Assembly (NCBI GenBank): GCA_037127255.1 | Contig: JBANSL010000009.1 | Coordinates: 25,384,475-25,448,474 of the forward strand | From: Persicaria tinctoria | Lineage: Eukaryota > Streptophyta > Magnoliopsida > Caryophyllales > Polygonaceae | DNA: 64,000 nt | Reading direction: 5' to 3' | Shown here: piece after piece, positions 1 to 9,531 of the stretch | Position numbering within the stretch: the first letter of the stretch is position 1 | Layout: the number at the start of each line of letters is the position of its first letter | Position numbers and translations under genes: made by a program | Notes under the pieces: model-generated | Told to the model about the DNA's origin: nothing | The model's database searches: none | The model's input: only the letters and a program-made list of their open reading frames with translations

Positions 1-482
1 CCATTCATGACACCCATGTTTGTGACTCGCGAGAAGGTAATGCTAAGGTTAGAGAGGTAAAAGCATAATATTGAAAAAAAAGCAATGAGCAATGAGAGAA
101 TGGTAAGAAATCAAAAGAAGAAGGAATGTGGTATGAAAGTTTGGAAAGTACTCCATTTCCCCGGATCATTAGCACCACATGGCCAAAAATTGCCCATCTT
201 TAGCCTTTTACCAATCTACTCCATATTGAGCTTAAATTAAAGTCCTCTTGATTATTAATGCTTTGTCACAAATGAATGTTTTGCATAACCCTCCTTTTGT
301 GAGTAGATGTTGCTTTTTAATTGCACATGCATGGATTTGTGACACAAGTACCTTTTCGAGGATGGTAATTGACTGCAGGGACATATGCCAATGAATCTGA
401 TATGTTGAGAGTTTTGATTTCTTCCTCTGAATGACAATTAAAAGTATTGCTTGAGGACAAGCAACCTTAAGTATGGGGTGTT
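1..482 (+). mobile_element. 3' internal end of a Tat/Athila-like LTR retrotransposon (truncated by window)
   Basis: Non-coding tail of an LTR retrotransposon that starts outside the window. The diagnostic part is the stretch at about 449-480, 'gcttgaggacaagcaac' followed by 'aagtatggggtg'. The same arrangement occurs just before the 3' LTR of element T at 55165-55200. Plant Tat/Athila-type elements typically carry this 'ttgaggacaa...aagtatgggg' signature just inside the 3' LTR. I see no convincing coding sequence in these 482 bases; the short minus-strand ORFs here look like chance. Confidence 0.6.
469..482 (+). promoter_or_regulatory. polypurine tract (plus-strand primer) of the left-edge LTR element
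   Basis: The purine-rich stretch 'aagtatggggtg' sits immediately before the first LTR base (TGTTGTG, 483). Element T has the matching 'aagtatggggtattt' directly before its 3' LTR. Its role in priming plus-strand DNA is inferred from position. Confidence 0.5.
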
Positions 483-1910
483 TGTTGTGAGCCTAATTTG
501 CCATGTTTTACACTTACTTTTATATCGATTTCTACATGCATTTCATACATTTGGGCTAGAATAATACATAATTTGTGTAGTTTATGTTTGTTTGCAATAT
601 ATGGAGGTCTACACAAGTTTTTGTTATATTTCGCAGAAATCAGACACACTTTGGAGCTTAAAGGAAACCAATGAAGAAGCTAAGGATGGTGCAGCCGGAG
701 AAAAGGCCATTTTTTCGGTATTCATCATTCTGAATCAAGCTTTGATGTCTTCATGAGAGTTGTAGCCGACGTCGAGGAGTCCGAGGGCCTTGTCCAGTTT
801 CTATCCCAAGTCCAATGGTGATATTTTCGAGATGAAATTCTATCAAGATCTATCAAGTGCCATCAAGTCAAGGGAGAAGATATTTTATCCACATTAGATA
901 TAGTCCTAGTTGATTTAATTATTTATTTCCATGTTTTTATCTTTAGATAAAAGATAGATAGATATAGATATAGATAGGTAATTCTTTCCTAATTAGAGAG
1001 GGAATAAAGCTTATAAATAGAGCCATAGGGGCTGATTTCCATTCACTCAATTTCAAGAGGAGAAGCAAGTAGCTACATAGAGAGAGTAGAGGAGAGAGCT
1101 TGTGGCAAGAGGAGAGAAGGTGTTGAGAGACGGTTTGTCTTCGATCGGTTGTAAGTTCTCTTTGGTTTATTTAATGCAATTTATTTTCCTGAAATCTTTG
1201 ATGAGTTTATTTATGATGAAGAGCGAGTAGTCCACCCACTTCTAGGGTCGGGGTGAGCCCGACAGTAGCCATGTGAGGTGATGCGGGAAAGGTTTGATCT
1301 TTTTATGCAATTCTTCTTCTATCCCTGCGAGCATGATTCTTTTGTGAAAGTTGAAGGTGATCCTCGTTTGTGTTATTGAAGCGAAAGTGATCTTAATACA
1401 ACTTGGGTTAATTATGTGAAAAGGGTTAGTAACAATTAGGGTTTATGCGAAAGCCTCTATATTCCTATTTGTTAATAACGAAAGTTATTTGATGAAAAGC
1501 ATGATCTTTTATGCCTTTATGTGTTATTTTGCATTGTTATCGTTGTGGTGTTGAAACCCTGATCTTTGAAGTCTTTAGTTTATTGATTTATTTCGTCGAA
1601 ATTCGTGTTCTGCATTCGAAAAGTTGCACTTTTAAGTTTTTGTTGCTTTGTCGATCTCGAGGAATTTTTGCTCGACGTCGAGGAAATCTTGTCGACATCG
1701 AGGAAAGTTGGTCGAGATCGAGTACTTTCTGTTGGCTTTCATTTTCTGTTTCGTTTTTGCTTTCTGTTTTACTCGACAGGTTAGTCGATATCGAGTACTT
1801 TACTCGATATCGAGGAATCTTCTGGTCGACTTCGCTGAGATCTTTCCGCTACCTGAGATCCGCTGACGCGCTTCCTCGAGGATCGATCCTGACTTCCCGC
1901 TGCTACATCA
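483..1910 (+). repeat. 3' LTR of Tat/Athila-like element
   Basis: About 1.43 kb starting TGTTGTGAGCC and ending GCTACATCA, so it has TG...CA ends. It keeps landmarks in the same order as the LTRs of element T: a TATA box, 'gagtagtc' after a long leader, 'ttatcgttgtggtg', and a terminal 'catca'. Because polypurine-like sequence precedes it, I call it a 3' LTR rather than a solo LTR. Positions 1650-1860 contain several short, partly palindromic TCGA-containing units (tcgacatcgagg, tcgatatcgag). The 188-residue ORF through this region is not a gene. The 5' LTR and TSD cannot be checked because the element starts outside the window. Confidence 0.6.
1011..1018 (+). promoter_or_regulatory. TATA box in the left-edge LTR
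   Basis: 'ttataaatag' lies about 530 bases into the LTR, followed by the transcribed-leader-like stretch at 1040-1200. The corresponding TATAAATA lies at a similar position in the 3' LTR of element T. The use as a promoter is inferred. Confidence 0.5.
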
Positions 1911-2199
1911 GGAAGAGGTCTTGTAATTATTTGCAAGGGACGGAATCTAGTTTGCTTTACTTTATTTATATTTTGAATTGCAAGTCTCGATTTCCTCTTT
2001 ACAACAACAATAAGCTAATATTGTATAAGATTCATAAATTTCTTTTTTTTTTTGGTGAAAAGATTAATAAATTTTAATTTTTTGGTGAAAAGATTAATAA
2101 ATTTTATGGAAAAGTAAATCAATAATTATATGAATAATTCACCAATCGTATATAAATATTATTTATTTATTTTCGATGTGTAATATTTCTCAAATAATA
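1911..2199. other. AT-rich spacer with a short direct duplication
   Basis: No gene is seen. A unit of about 29 bases beginning 'ttttttggtgaaaagatt' occurs twice in tandem at about 2047-2105. The rest is AT-rich with no recognisable feature. Confidence 0.5.
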
Positions 2200-2434
2200 C
2201 TTCCTCTATTAAAACAGTCGCACATTTTTTAAGAAAGCAGATAAAAATAAACAAAAATAGACTTATATTCCTAATTATTACTTTACTTTATCACTTAATT
2301 GAAAATTACAACTAACAAATCTCTAATCATTACTAGAGTAATTTTGGAGAGTGAACACCAAAATACCTAAAATGACATATATTTCTTAACAAAATTTTAC
2401 TCCTAAAACGAAATGTTTTTCTTAACATAGGGAG
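2200..2434. mobile_element. Stowaway-type MITE, 235 bp
   Basis: The element begins CTTCCTCTATTAAAA and ends with a segment whose reverse complement begins CTCCCTATGTTAAG, close to the Stowaway (Tc1/mariner) consensus CTCCCTCCGT. A TA dinucleotide lies on each side (2198-2199 and 2435-2436), as expected for the TA target duplication. It has no coding capacity and would need a mariner transposase from elsewhere. Confidence 0.75.
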
Positions 2435-2530
2435 TACAAATTAACATTAACCATATAAAACTCCTCAAAAATAATACTATTGTACTTCTAATTTACAAAT
2501 CAAAACTATATTATGAATCAATTTTTTTAG

Positions 2531-2630
2531 AAAAAATTTGCGAAATAGGCACTTTATTTGGACGTTTTTGCAAAATAGTCACGTTTTTGGACAATTTAGC
2601 AATATGTCCCATATATATATATACCAATTC
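2531..2630 (+). repeat. left terminal inverted repeat of candidate Pack-MULE
   Basis: Contains 'tttgcgaaatagg' and 'gcaaaatagtcacg', then 'ggacaatttagcaatatgtccc' and (TA)n. It resembles the reverse complement of 9434-9531 over roughly 85 bases, by eye about 70 percent. Confidence 0.55.
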
Positions 2631-2659
2631 TCAATTTTTTTTATTTTTTTTTCGAGCGT

Positions 2660-3250
2660 TTCCCCCAATCGACGATTCTCTCCAATCTCTCTCTCCACTT
2701 CCGACCGCCTCCAATCGTTCGACTCCGATCGCTCAACGGAGACCTTGGAATCGGGGATCTTCCTCCATCTCCGACGCGGATTCGATTCTCCTCCATCTCC
2801 GTCCATATTCCTCCTCTCATCCTGTTCGCCGCTGCCGCGCTCTCCTCCTGTTCGCCATCAAATCGAAGAAGAAGAGGAGGAAGATCTGACTCAGGAGGAT
2901 TCCTGCCGCCGTCCCTTAGTCTGCGCAAAGCCACGACGATGCTCCTCTCGCTGAAACAATATCCCGATCTTTGTCACCTGAAGCCGGTATTAGTCGACTC
3001 CGGAACAGGAAACGATCTTTCTCCTCTCGCTGATTACATTCAAAGCAAGTCGGTATCACCTGAAGCCTATCTTCCTCCTCTCGCTGATTACATTAAATCG
3101 GAATCTACATTTTTCTAGCCTAATTATGCAAAGCAAAGCTCGAACTACGATTCTAATAGCACTTTGTTGTTTACAGGAAAAGGAAACGATGAAGAAGGAG
3201 ATAGAGGATCTAAAGATAAGGCTTACATTTTACTGGCGCTGTTGATCTCT
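2660..3250 (+). other. GC/CT-rich segment internal to the left TIR; possible captured UTR or exon pieces
   Basis: The composition changes abruptly from AT-rich to GC- and CT-rich. A short near-duplication, 'tctcgctgattacatt', occurs at about 3020 and 3080. At 3171-3180 an acceptor-like 'gtttacag' precedes a short open stretch (about 3180-3240) encoding a Glu/Lys-rich, coiled-coil-like peptide that includes KKEIEDLK. This could be a captured exon, perhaps from the gene represented at 5001-6576, but I cannot assign it. The 138-residue ORF over 2538-2954 crosses the TIR and is not a gene. Confidence 0.4.
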
Positions 3251-3570
3251 CTTTGGAGCTTGATTTTGGTATTTGCATACAGTTTCTTCTGAATCGCATA
3301 CTACAGTGAATAAATTATGCAATATTGCTCTAAGTAGTTGCTAAATCTTTCAGAATGACTAGCTTACATATGTGCATATTACCTACTTAAATGAAAGATT
3401 CTGAATGTATTGATATAAAGATGGAGAGGTTGCAAAGTTCAAAACATGAGAAATTTGATATCTTGTGGGCAGTCTTCAATTAAAATTTTCTAAGTGAGTT
3501 TGCGGATTTTTAATTTTTAATTTGCACATATCTCAGCTAGTATAATTGAGGTGCAGCAATCACCATTGAC

Positions 3571-3861
3571 ATGGCAGCGAAGCTGAACACGGTTCAGGAG
3601 ATAGCCAGCAGCAACAATTAGAGCTGGCAAAATCTGACCCGACCCGAGAAACCCGACCGACCGACCCGAACCGAAACCCGACCGAACCCGAAAATTTAGC
3701 GTTATACATAACCCGAATCCGAAACCGAGCCCGACCGACTTTGACCCGAAACCCGAAGTGACCCGAATACAGACAAACCCGACTCAACCCGGATCCCGCC
3801 CAACCCGACCCGACTCCCAACTGACCCGAGTCCCAACCCGACCCGACCGACTAAAATATCC

Positions 3862-3927
<66 letters not shown>

Positions 3928-4675
3928 CATTTATACTATAATTACTCATAAAAATATCCTTGAATATATATATCTATCTATTATACATTTATACTATAAT
4001 TACTCAAATATCCTTGAATATATATACTTCAAAATTTAAAAATAAACATGAAAAATTAATATTTAAATTGTAAAATTACCCGTAAACTTGATAAAATAAA
4101 AAGTTTAGATTTTGATCTGATATACCTAATACATATATGATATATGGCTATATGGTAAATTGGTAACAAATTCTAAATATCTCCGATATATCGGCCGCCG
4201 GCCGATATATCCAAATTGTATCTATCGGTCGATATATCGGGGACTAACCCGAATATCGACCCGAAACCCGAACGAGACCGACCCGATTCTGGCCGAAAAG
4301 CCGAATGGGTCCAACCCGATTCTGACCGAAACCCGACTAATCTGAATTTCATTTTGACCGAATCCGACCCGACCAAGTCCGACATAGAAATTTTGACCGA
4401 GTTGACCCGACTCATCAGTGACCCGACCCGAATGTGATCGACTCGAACCCGACCGGATAACCCGAATTGCCAGCTCTAGCAACAATGGTGTGGTGCCAGA
4501 TACTTTCCTCCAAAAAGTTGGGTTCCCACAGTCAGATGTTGCTTCTGTTCCTTACATGGACAGATCGGTGGTTGACCTATCTCTTCTCTCCCCAACTTCA
4601 TCTACATCACCTGAAGCCACTAAGCAAGAACTGGTCAAGCTTCAAGAAGCACTCAGGAAATGGGGTTGCTTTCAG
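3571..4675 (+). pseudogene. exon 1 of an SRG1-like 2-oxoglutarate/Fe(II)-dependent dioxygenase, split by a hAT MITE
   Basis: Plant 2OG-Fe(II) oxygenases of the SRG1/codeine O-demethylase group oxidise small molecules in the cytosol. Here the first exon starts at ATG 3571 (MAAKLNTVQEI...) and runs 16 codons to 3618. After the hAT insertion and its duplicated target it resumes in the same phase at 4487. The resumed part carries the family's N-terminal motifs: the VPYMDRSVVDLS strand, then LVKLQEALRKWGCFQ, ending at a CAG|GT donor (4675/4676), where this family usually has its first intron. The DIOX_N part is therefore present, but no later exon with the HxD...H iron site is found downstream. 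The fragment is a truncated gene copy, consistent with capture by the surrounding MULE. The family assignment is from recognition and is fairly secure. Confidence 0.75.
3619..4478. mobile_element. hAT-type MITE, 860 bp, inserted in the dioxygenase exon
   Basis: Perfect 12-bp terminal inverted repeats TAGAGCTGGCAA (3619-3630) and TTGCCAGCTCTA (4467-4478) are flanked by a perfect 8-bp target duplication GCAACAAT (3611-3618 and 4479-4486). TIR sequence and TSD length both fit hAT elements. Subterminal regions are packed with short 'gacccgaaacccga' repeats: GACCCGA-type on the left, continuing in the same strand sense on the right. The centre holds a (TA)n run of about 57 bases (3866-3922). There is no transposase, so the element is non-autonomous. 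ORFs rich in Arg/Gly/Ser across it are repeat artefacts. Confidence 0.92.
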
Positions 4676-5000
4676 GTCTTCTTCTTCTCCATTTTTGCCC
4701 TATTTGTCAAACCCTTAAATTACTCTACTTGGCTGATATCCCTATTTAATAAGTCTATTATCATGTTTTTTAATGCTAAAAATTGGATATTTAGGAAATC
4801 TGTAACAAGATTTTTGAATCTTTGGAGCCATGTTGTCCTAACGGTGTGTTGTATGTAATATTGGAATTTCTGATTGAATCTTTATAGTTCATTTAATATA
4901 TTTTTTATACCCCAGTTAGGTCCATGATATCAATTCCTGTTTGGCACAATATATTGATTATTCTTGATGATGTCATTTGTGCTGATAAGAACCTGATTAG

Positions 5001-5564
5001 GAGGAACTTATTGCTGATAAAAATATTGATAAGAACCTGATTAGGAGGAGCTATAATATGGGAAACCATAAACCCACTGATTGGTCCTTTTTCCGCAACT
5101 TAGCCCAAGATGATAGTGTTAGGAAAGATGAACATCTCATTGATAACACTCCTCTTGCATTAAAACCTGCACATGAAAAAAATGTTGAACAAATCTCTAT
5201 GGATTATCGATTTCCTCTTGTGAAGCCTGATGGCCTGCCTTCACAAGATTCCAGTCTCATATTTCACACAGTTAATCAGGAAGACACATTCTGCATTCCT
5301 GAAACTAATAACTTGAATTTGTAGTCGGATTGCTAGACCTCACAAATTGATGGTAATGAGTCTCAGTTCAGTGACATGGTCAGCAAGCATATAGTAGATG
5401 ATCATCATCAGGTATTCAACTTTACTTTATATGTTCTCTTTTGTGTTTGCCTTCCTTGGAAGTCTTTGTGTAAATTTTTCCATCAATTCCAGGATAAAAC
5501 TGTGGTAGATCTTGGTGCGTCTATCGATCTTTCACTCAGACTCTCCAATTTGAGCTCCCTACAG
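5001..5564 (+). pseudogene. two degenerate exons of a second captured gene, possibly SUV2/ATRIP-like
   Basis: An open stretch from an AG acceptor near 5000 runs through the peptide containing PTDWSFFRNLAQDDSVRKDE and on to a CAG|GT donor at 5411/5412. It is broken by two in-frame TAG codons (5322-5324 and 5334-5336). A second exon, about 5493-5564, sits between '...attccag' and 'ctacag|gtatta' and encodes DKTVVDLGASIDLSLRLSNL. The intact splice signals show genomic capture with introns. The WSFFRNLAQ motif and the fragment at 6274-6576 recall plant SENSITIVE TO UV 2, the ATRIP homologue of the ATR DNA-damage checkpoint. That identification is from memory of the family and uncertain. The reading frame is dead. 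Confidence 0.45.
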
Positions 5565-6273
5565 GTATTATTATTTGCATGTTTCCTTGCAACAGATTGC
5601 TTTTAGAACAATAGATATCAGGAATCTGCTTCCTTTTTGAATTCTCAATAATCTGTCATAGAAGTTTGCTAGTTTCAGGAACGTTTACTTCAAAAGGCCT
5701 AGGTTCAACTCTGTTTGATCTACGCGACTGAATACACCGCAAATGCATTTCAAGCTAAGAAACAATATAATTTCTACCCAATTGAGATTTTGGCAATATG
5801 ATTTGTAAATGCATCCTCCAATGGCCTAAGCTGGAATTTCTACACAATTGGGTTGATGTCAGCATTATTGTGTATTTCGTGATCTAGTTTGTGCTTTGCT
5901 TAGTGAAATGTGTTCCTTGGTGATCTTGTTTGTCATTTGATTGCTCATTGCTTGGATCAATGCCTTTTTCTTTGTGCTTGTATCTCTATTTGTGTAATTC
6001 ATTAGTGTGAAGGGTTTTGCTTTAGAATTTAATTAGTTTTCTTGTGATATCCTCGTTAAGCATTGGCTCACTTGCAGCTGGAAACATAAGCATATGCCTT
6101 TTCTTCGAGATACAATGAAGCATTTGTTGAACAGTTCAAGATATTTCATCGAGAACTTAAAGACTTCTTTAATGATGCAAAGTATTTGCAGTTTTTCACT
6201 ATTTTTCCTTTCACCTTATGTGATTGCAGTTTATATGTATGGGTATTGTTGAAGAGGTATGATGACATGATTA

Positions 6274-6576
6274 ATGGTCTTTTTTGGGCGTGTAAACAAG
6301 ACCTTGTTCATGCTGGAGGCTTTGATTCTCCTCAATAGACTCGCATCAAACCCTACAACATCCATCGCTGTTTTTCAAGTCTTAACAAGTAACCGGGACA
6401 TGGCCAGCTTATCCGTGGATGTTGCAGCTAGGTTGTCCAGAGAATGCAGACAGCTCAGGACATCAGACCGGTCCATGAATGTAAGACAGTTTGAGGTTAC
6501 CGAGCTAGTTAGAGTCTTTAAGAAACGCGTTTTCAGCTATCTAGGTGAGAGCATTTCCTCTAGAGAGCTTCATTGA
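6274..6576 (+). pseudogene. C-terminal exon fragment, possibly SUV2/ATRIP-like
   Basis: The open stretch encodes a helical peptide that includes LEALILLNRLASNP, SNRDMASLSVDVAARLS and VTELVRVFKKRVFSYLGE, then a stop. This pattern (LILLNRLxS ... RDMASLxID ... ARVFKKRVxxFLG) is what I recall for the C-terminus of plant SUV2, the partner of the ATR kinase. Codon-like composition and the natural-looking stop suggest a real former exon. The first dozen codons after the ATG are probably intron. It lies downstream of the fragments at 5001-5564 in the same orientation, so all may come from one gene. Intervening exons are missing, so this is a fragment and not a working gene. Confidence 0.5.
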
Positions 6577-6956
6577 AGTTGTACAACAATTTTGGAAAGA
6601 TAAATGGAGCCTGTCACTGATTTAGCCACAACCTCTGTAGAAGTGTAGACCAAGTGTTTGTACAGTAGCTATCCGTAAGCATTTTTTTGACATGGGACAT
6701 TGTTCATTGTTCATTGTTCATTGAGAAGGTGATACACATATTTGTATCGAAGCATACAATGGAGTATCAAAAGTAATGAGAGACTAAAAACTTTTAAAAA
6801 GGAAAACCCATTTCCATAAGTACAAAGCTGAACCTAGCCCATAACACAAATTAATAACAAGAACCACATCTGATTTTGGAAGAGGCCGCATTGATAGAAG
6901 CTAAAGATTGAAACCAACTACATGAAAAACCAAGATAATAAAAAGATCAAAAGATT
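6577..6956. other. spacer between captured exon and tandem repeats
   Basis: It could include the 3' UTR of the captured gene. A short triplication 'gttcattgttcattgttcattg' is visible near 6700-6722. No gene is seen. Confidence 0.4.
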
Positions 6957-7905
6957 GAAATTTTGCTCAACATCATCTTATTTTTGCTCAACTATAAGTT
7001 ATTTTTGCACAACAATCGAGATTTGTGAATTTGTTCTCAACATGATCTTATTTTCTCTCAATATAATTTCATACTTTCTCAATAAATTATTGCACAACAT
7101 GCTCTTATTTTTGCTCATCAATACTTTATTTTTGCACAACATTTGAGACTTGTGAAATTGTGTCTCAACATTATCTTACTTTTCGTAAATATAATTTTAT
7201 AATTTTTTAATAGATTATTGCACAACATCGTCTTATTCTTGCTCATCAATAGACAATAATTGCACAACATGGGAGATTGGTGAAATTTTGCTCAACATTA
7301 TCTTATTTTTGCTCAACTATAGGTTATTTTTGCACAACAATCGGTGAAATTGTTCTCAACATGATTTTATTTTCTCTCAATATGATTTCATACTTTCTCA
7401 ATAAATTATTGCACATCATCATCTTATTTTTGCTCAACAATAGGTTATTTTGCACAACAATCGAGACTTGTGAATTTGTTCTCAACATGATCTTATTTTC
7501 TCTCAATATAATTTCATACTTTCTCAATAAATTATTGCACAACATGCTCTTATTTTTGCTCATCAATACTTTATTTTTGCACAACATTTGAGACTTGTGA
7601 AATTGTGTCTCAACATGATCTTATTTTTCATAAATATAATTTTTGAATAGATTATTGCACAACATCGTCTTATTCTTGCTCATCAATAGACAATAATTGC
7701 ACAACATGGTAGATTGGTGAAATTTTGCTCAACATCATCTTATTTTTGCTCAATTATAGGTTATTTTTGCACAACAATCGAGACTTGTGAATTTGTTTTC
7801 AACATGATCTTATTTTCTCTCAATATAATTTCATACTTTCTCAATAAATTATTGCACAACATGATCTTATTTTTGCTCATGAATACTTTATTTTTGCACA
7901 ACTAG
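6957..7905. repeat. tandem array of ~325-437 bp units rich in TTGCACAAC
   Basis: Three long units begin with 'gaaattttgctcaaca' at about 6957, 7282 and 7719 (spacings 325 and 437). Each is made of smaller pieces such as 'cttatttttgctca' and 'ttattgcacaacat', so the array has a higher-order structure. Several 60-104-residue ORFs here are products of the periodicity, not genes. The repeated TTGCACAAC motif may be a subterminal protein-binding site of the surrounding element (inference). Confidence 0.8.
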
Positions 7906-7913
7906 TGGTGAAA

Positions 7914-8055
7914 ATTAGTGCTGACACTGATATTAGTTACAATTAGTGCTGACACTGATATTAGTTACAATTAGTGCTGACACTGATATTAGTTACAATT
8001 AGTGTTCACACTGATATTATTTACAATTAGTGCTGACACTGATATTAGTTACAAT
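7914..8055. repeat. 28-bp tandem repeat, 5 copies
   Basis: The unit 'attagtgctgacactgat' plus 'attagttaca' starts at 7914, 7942, 7970, 7998 and 8026. The copies are nearly identical and directly adjacent with no spacers, so this is a minisatellite and not a CRISPR array. Confidence 0.9.
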
Positions 8056-8224
8056 CGAGTCATCTTCCTAAGTAATAACTTTGTAGTTCGGTATATATTT
8101 TTTCCGTGTCAGCACTTTTTTTTCTTCATGTCAGCACATTTTTTAGAGTTGCACAACCGTATTTTACAGTTGCACAACTTTAGTTTAGAATTGCACAACT
8201 TTAGTTACAATTAGTGGTGAAAAT

Positions 8225-8366
8225 TTGCACGACTCTGGTGTAAGAGTTGCACGACTGTGTCTGAAGAGTTGCACGACTGTGTTTTAAGAGTTGCACGACT
8301 GTGTTTTAAGAGTTGCACGACTGTGTTTTAAGAGTTGCACGACTATGTTGTACGAGTTGCACGATG
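8225..8366. repeat. 22-bp tandem repeat containing GAGTTGCACGACTG
   Basis: About six copies of a 22-base unit, 'gagttgcacgactgtgtt' plus 'ttaa', with the best copies at 8289-8354. It shares the TTGCAC core with the array at 6957-7905. Confidence 0.85.
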
Positions 8367-8482
8367 TCAGCACATATAAATTTCACATAAAAACGATGTC
8401 AGCACTAAAAAATTGTACTAATATATCTTTGTGTTTCAATTCAAGTGGTTCAGTGCTTCAACCAAAGTTTACTTAACCAAAG

Positions 8483-8745
8483 TTAACATTTTGTCGTGCA
8501 AATATAAGAGTATGATAAGCAAATATAACCGTATGTTGAGCAAATATGACCCAAGTCTAGTTTTTTTTTTTTTAACATTTTGTCATGCAAAATATAAGAG
8601 TACATTGTGCAAATATAACCGTAAGTTGTGCAAATATGTCACAAGTCTAGTTTTTTTTAATTTTTTTTACATTTTTTCGTGCAAATATAAGAGTACGATG
8701 TGCAAATATAACTGTAAGTTGTGCAAATATAACATTTTGTTGTGC
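8483..8745. repeat. ~90-bp tandem repeat, 3 copies
   Basis: Each unit has 'aacattttgtcgtgcaaat' followed by two or three 'gtgcaaatataa' subunits and a poly-T stretch. Units begin near 8485, 8575 and 8665. Confidence 0.8.
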
Positions 8746-8829
8746 AAAAATAAAAATAAAAATATAGATTATGGATCACTTAATAAAATATTGATAATTT
8801 TTTTTAATTTTTCATATTCTTAGGATGAT

Positions 8830-9433
8830 TTTTGTAATTTCATAGAAAAGTCCTTCTTCCTTCCGCCGCTCGACCTTGCTCTGCCGGGAACTGCGGCCGC
8901 TTGACATCGGAAAACCTCCAGTCCCTTGCCGGCGGCTCGACCTCGCTCCGGCCAGATCTGAAACCTCCAGTCCCTCGCTCGCTCGACCTCGATCGCTCCG
9001 CCTCGCTTGACCTCGCTCGCTCCGCCTCGCTCGCTCATGACGCCGCAACCAGATCTGGAGGAAATTCAATCGATCCGCCTCGCTCGTTCACGACGCCGCA
9101 ACCAGATCGCTCGGCCTCGCTCCGGCGGCTCAATTGATTTGCCGAATCAATTAGATCCGGAAGAACAATGAACTACCGCAACCAATTATTGCACATGAAG
9201 AACAATAGGAGGGAGGGAGGGAGAACGATGAGATCTGGAAGAACAATCAGATCTGGAAGAACAATCGGAGGGAGGGAGAACGAGCGACGGCGACCAAATT
9301 TGTCGAAGCTTCGCCTCCAGATCCGGCGACGAGCGACGGCGAGGACGAGAGAGCGAGAGGGCGAGCGAGCGAGAGGGAGCGGCCGGAGAGATCGAGAGAG
9401 CGAGAGGGAGCGGCGAGAGGATGAGCGTGATAC
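8830..9433. other. GC-rich segment beside the right TIR
   Basis: High-GC sequence dominated by 'cctcgctcg' and 'gagcgagag' motifs, with purines predominating on the plus strand in the last 200 bases. On the minus strand this is a CT-rich stretch just inside the TIR, mirroring 2660-2900. The 60-120-residue ORFs are low-complexity Arg/Ser/Glu-rich peptides on overlapping frames. I see no recognisable protein. It may be captured 5' UTR DNA. Confidence 0.5.
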
Positions 9434-9531
9434 AGTATATATTACGGGCATTTTACAAAAATGTCCTAAAACGTAGCTATTTCGCAAAATAAGCCCATTT
9501 TCGTGGTTATTTTGCAAAATCCCCCCCCCCC
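9434..9531 (-). repeat. right terminal inverted repeat of candidate Pack-MULE
   Basis: On the minus strand it reads a G-run, 'attttgcaaaataacc', 'tattttgcgaaatagc', 'acgttttaggac' and a TATA-rich stretch, matching the left terminus in order. The outermost bases are C11 followed by T8, which hides the exact end. Confidence 0.55.

Larger units (their letters stand above)
2531..9531. mobile_element. candidate Pack-MULE carrying fragments of two genes, ~7.0 kb
   Basis: Two terminal regions in opposite orientation bracket this interval. Left is 2531-2630; right, read on the minus strand, is 9531-9434. Both start with 'tttgc[ga]aaata' and run through 'acgttttnggaca' to a TATA-rich stretch, then a pyrimidine-rich, GC-rich segment. 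Inside lie intron-containing fragments of a dioxygenase gene and of a second gene, followed by tandem repeats. Capture of genomic fragments with introns is the hallmark of Pack-MULEs. No transposase is seen. The 9-bp TSD cannot be fixed because both ends lie in homopolymers (C11 and T8 on the right, T7 on the left). The alternative is two separate elements sharing a terminus type. Confidence 0.5.

Noticed and set aside
1511..2077. 188-residue plus-strand ORF
   Set aside because: Lies over the 3' LTR and its flank, with repeat-derived Arg/Ser peptides and no recognisable domain.
2538..2954. 138-residue ORF and overlapping ORFs on both strands
   Set aside because: Crosses the proposed TIR into CT-rich DNA. 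Open frames occur in several phases at once, as expected from composition.
3560..4485. Several 60-87-residue ORFs rich in Gly/Ser/Arg/Val
   Set aside because: They translate the GACCCGA subterminal repeats of the hAT MITE in both directions.
6922..7905. ORFs of 63-104 residues with repeated FSLNIISYFLN
   Set aside because: Products of the tandem array; periodicity keeps the frame open without selection.
7914..8055. Regular 28-bp repeats resembling a CRISPR array
   Set aside because: Copies are directly adjacent with no variable spacers, there are no cas genes, and the context is a plant transposon.
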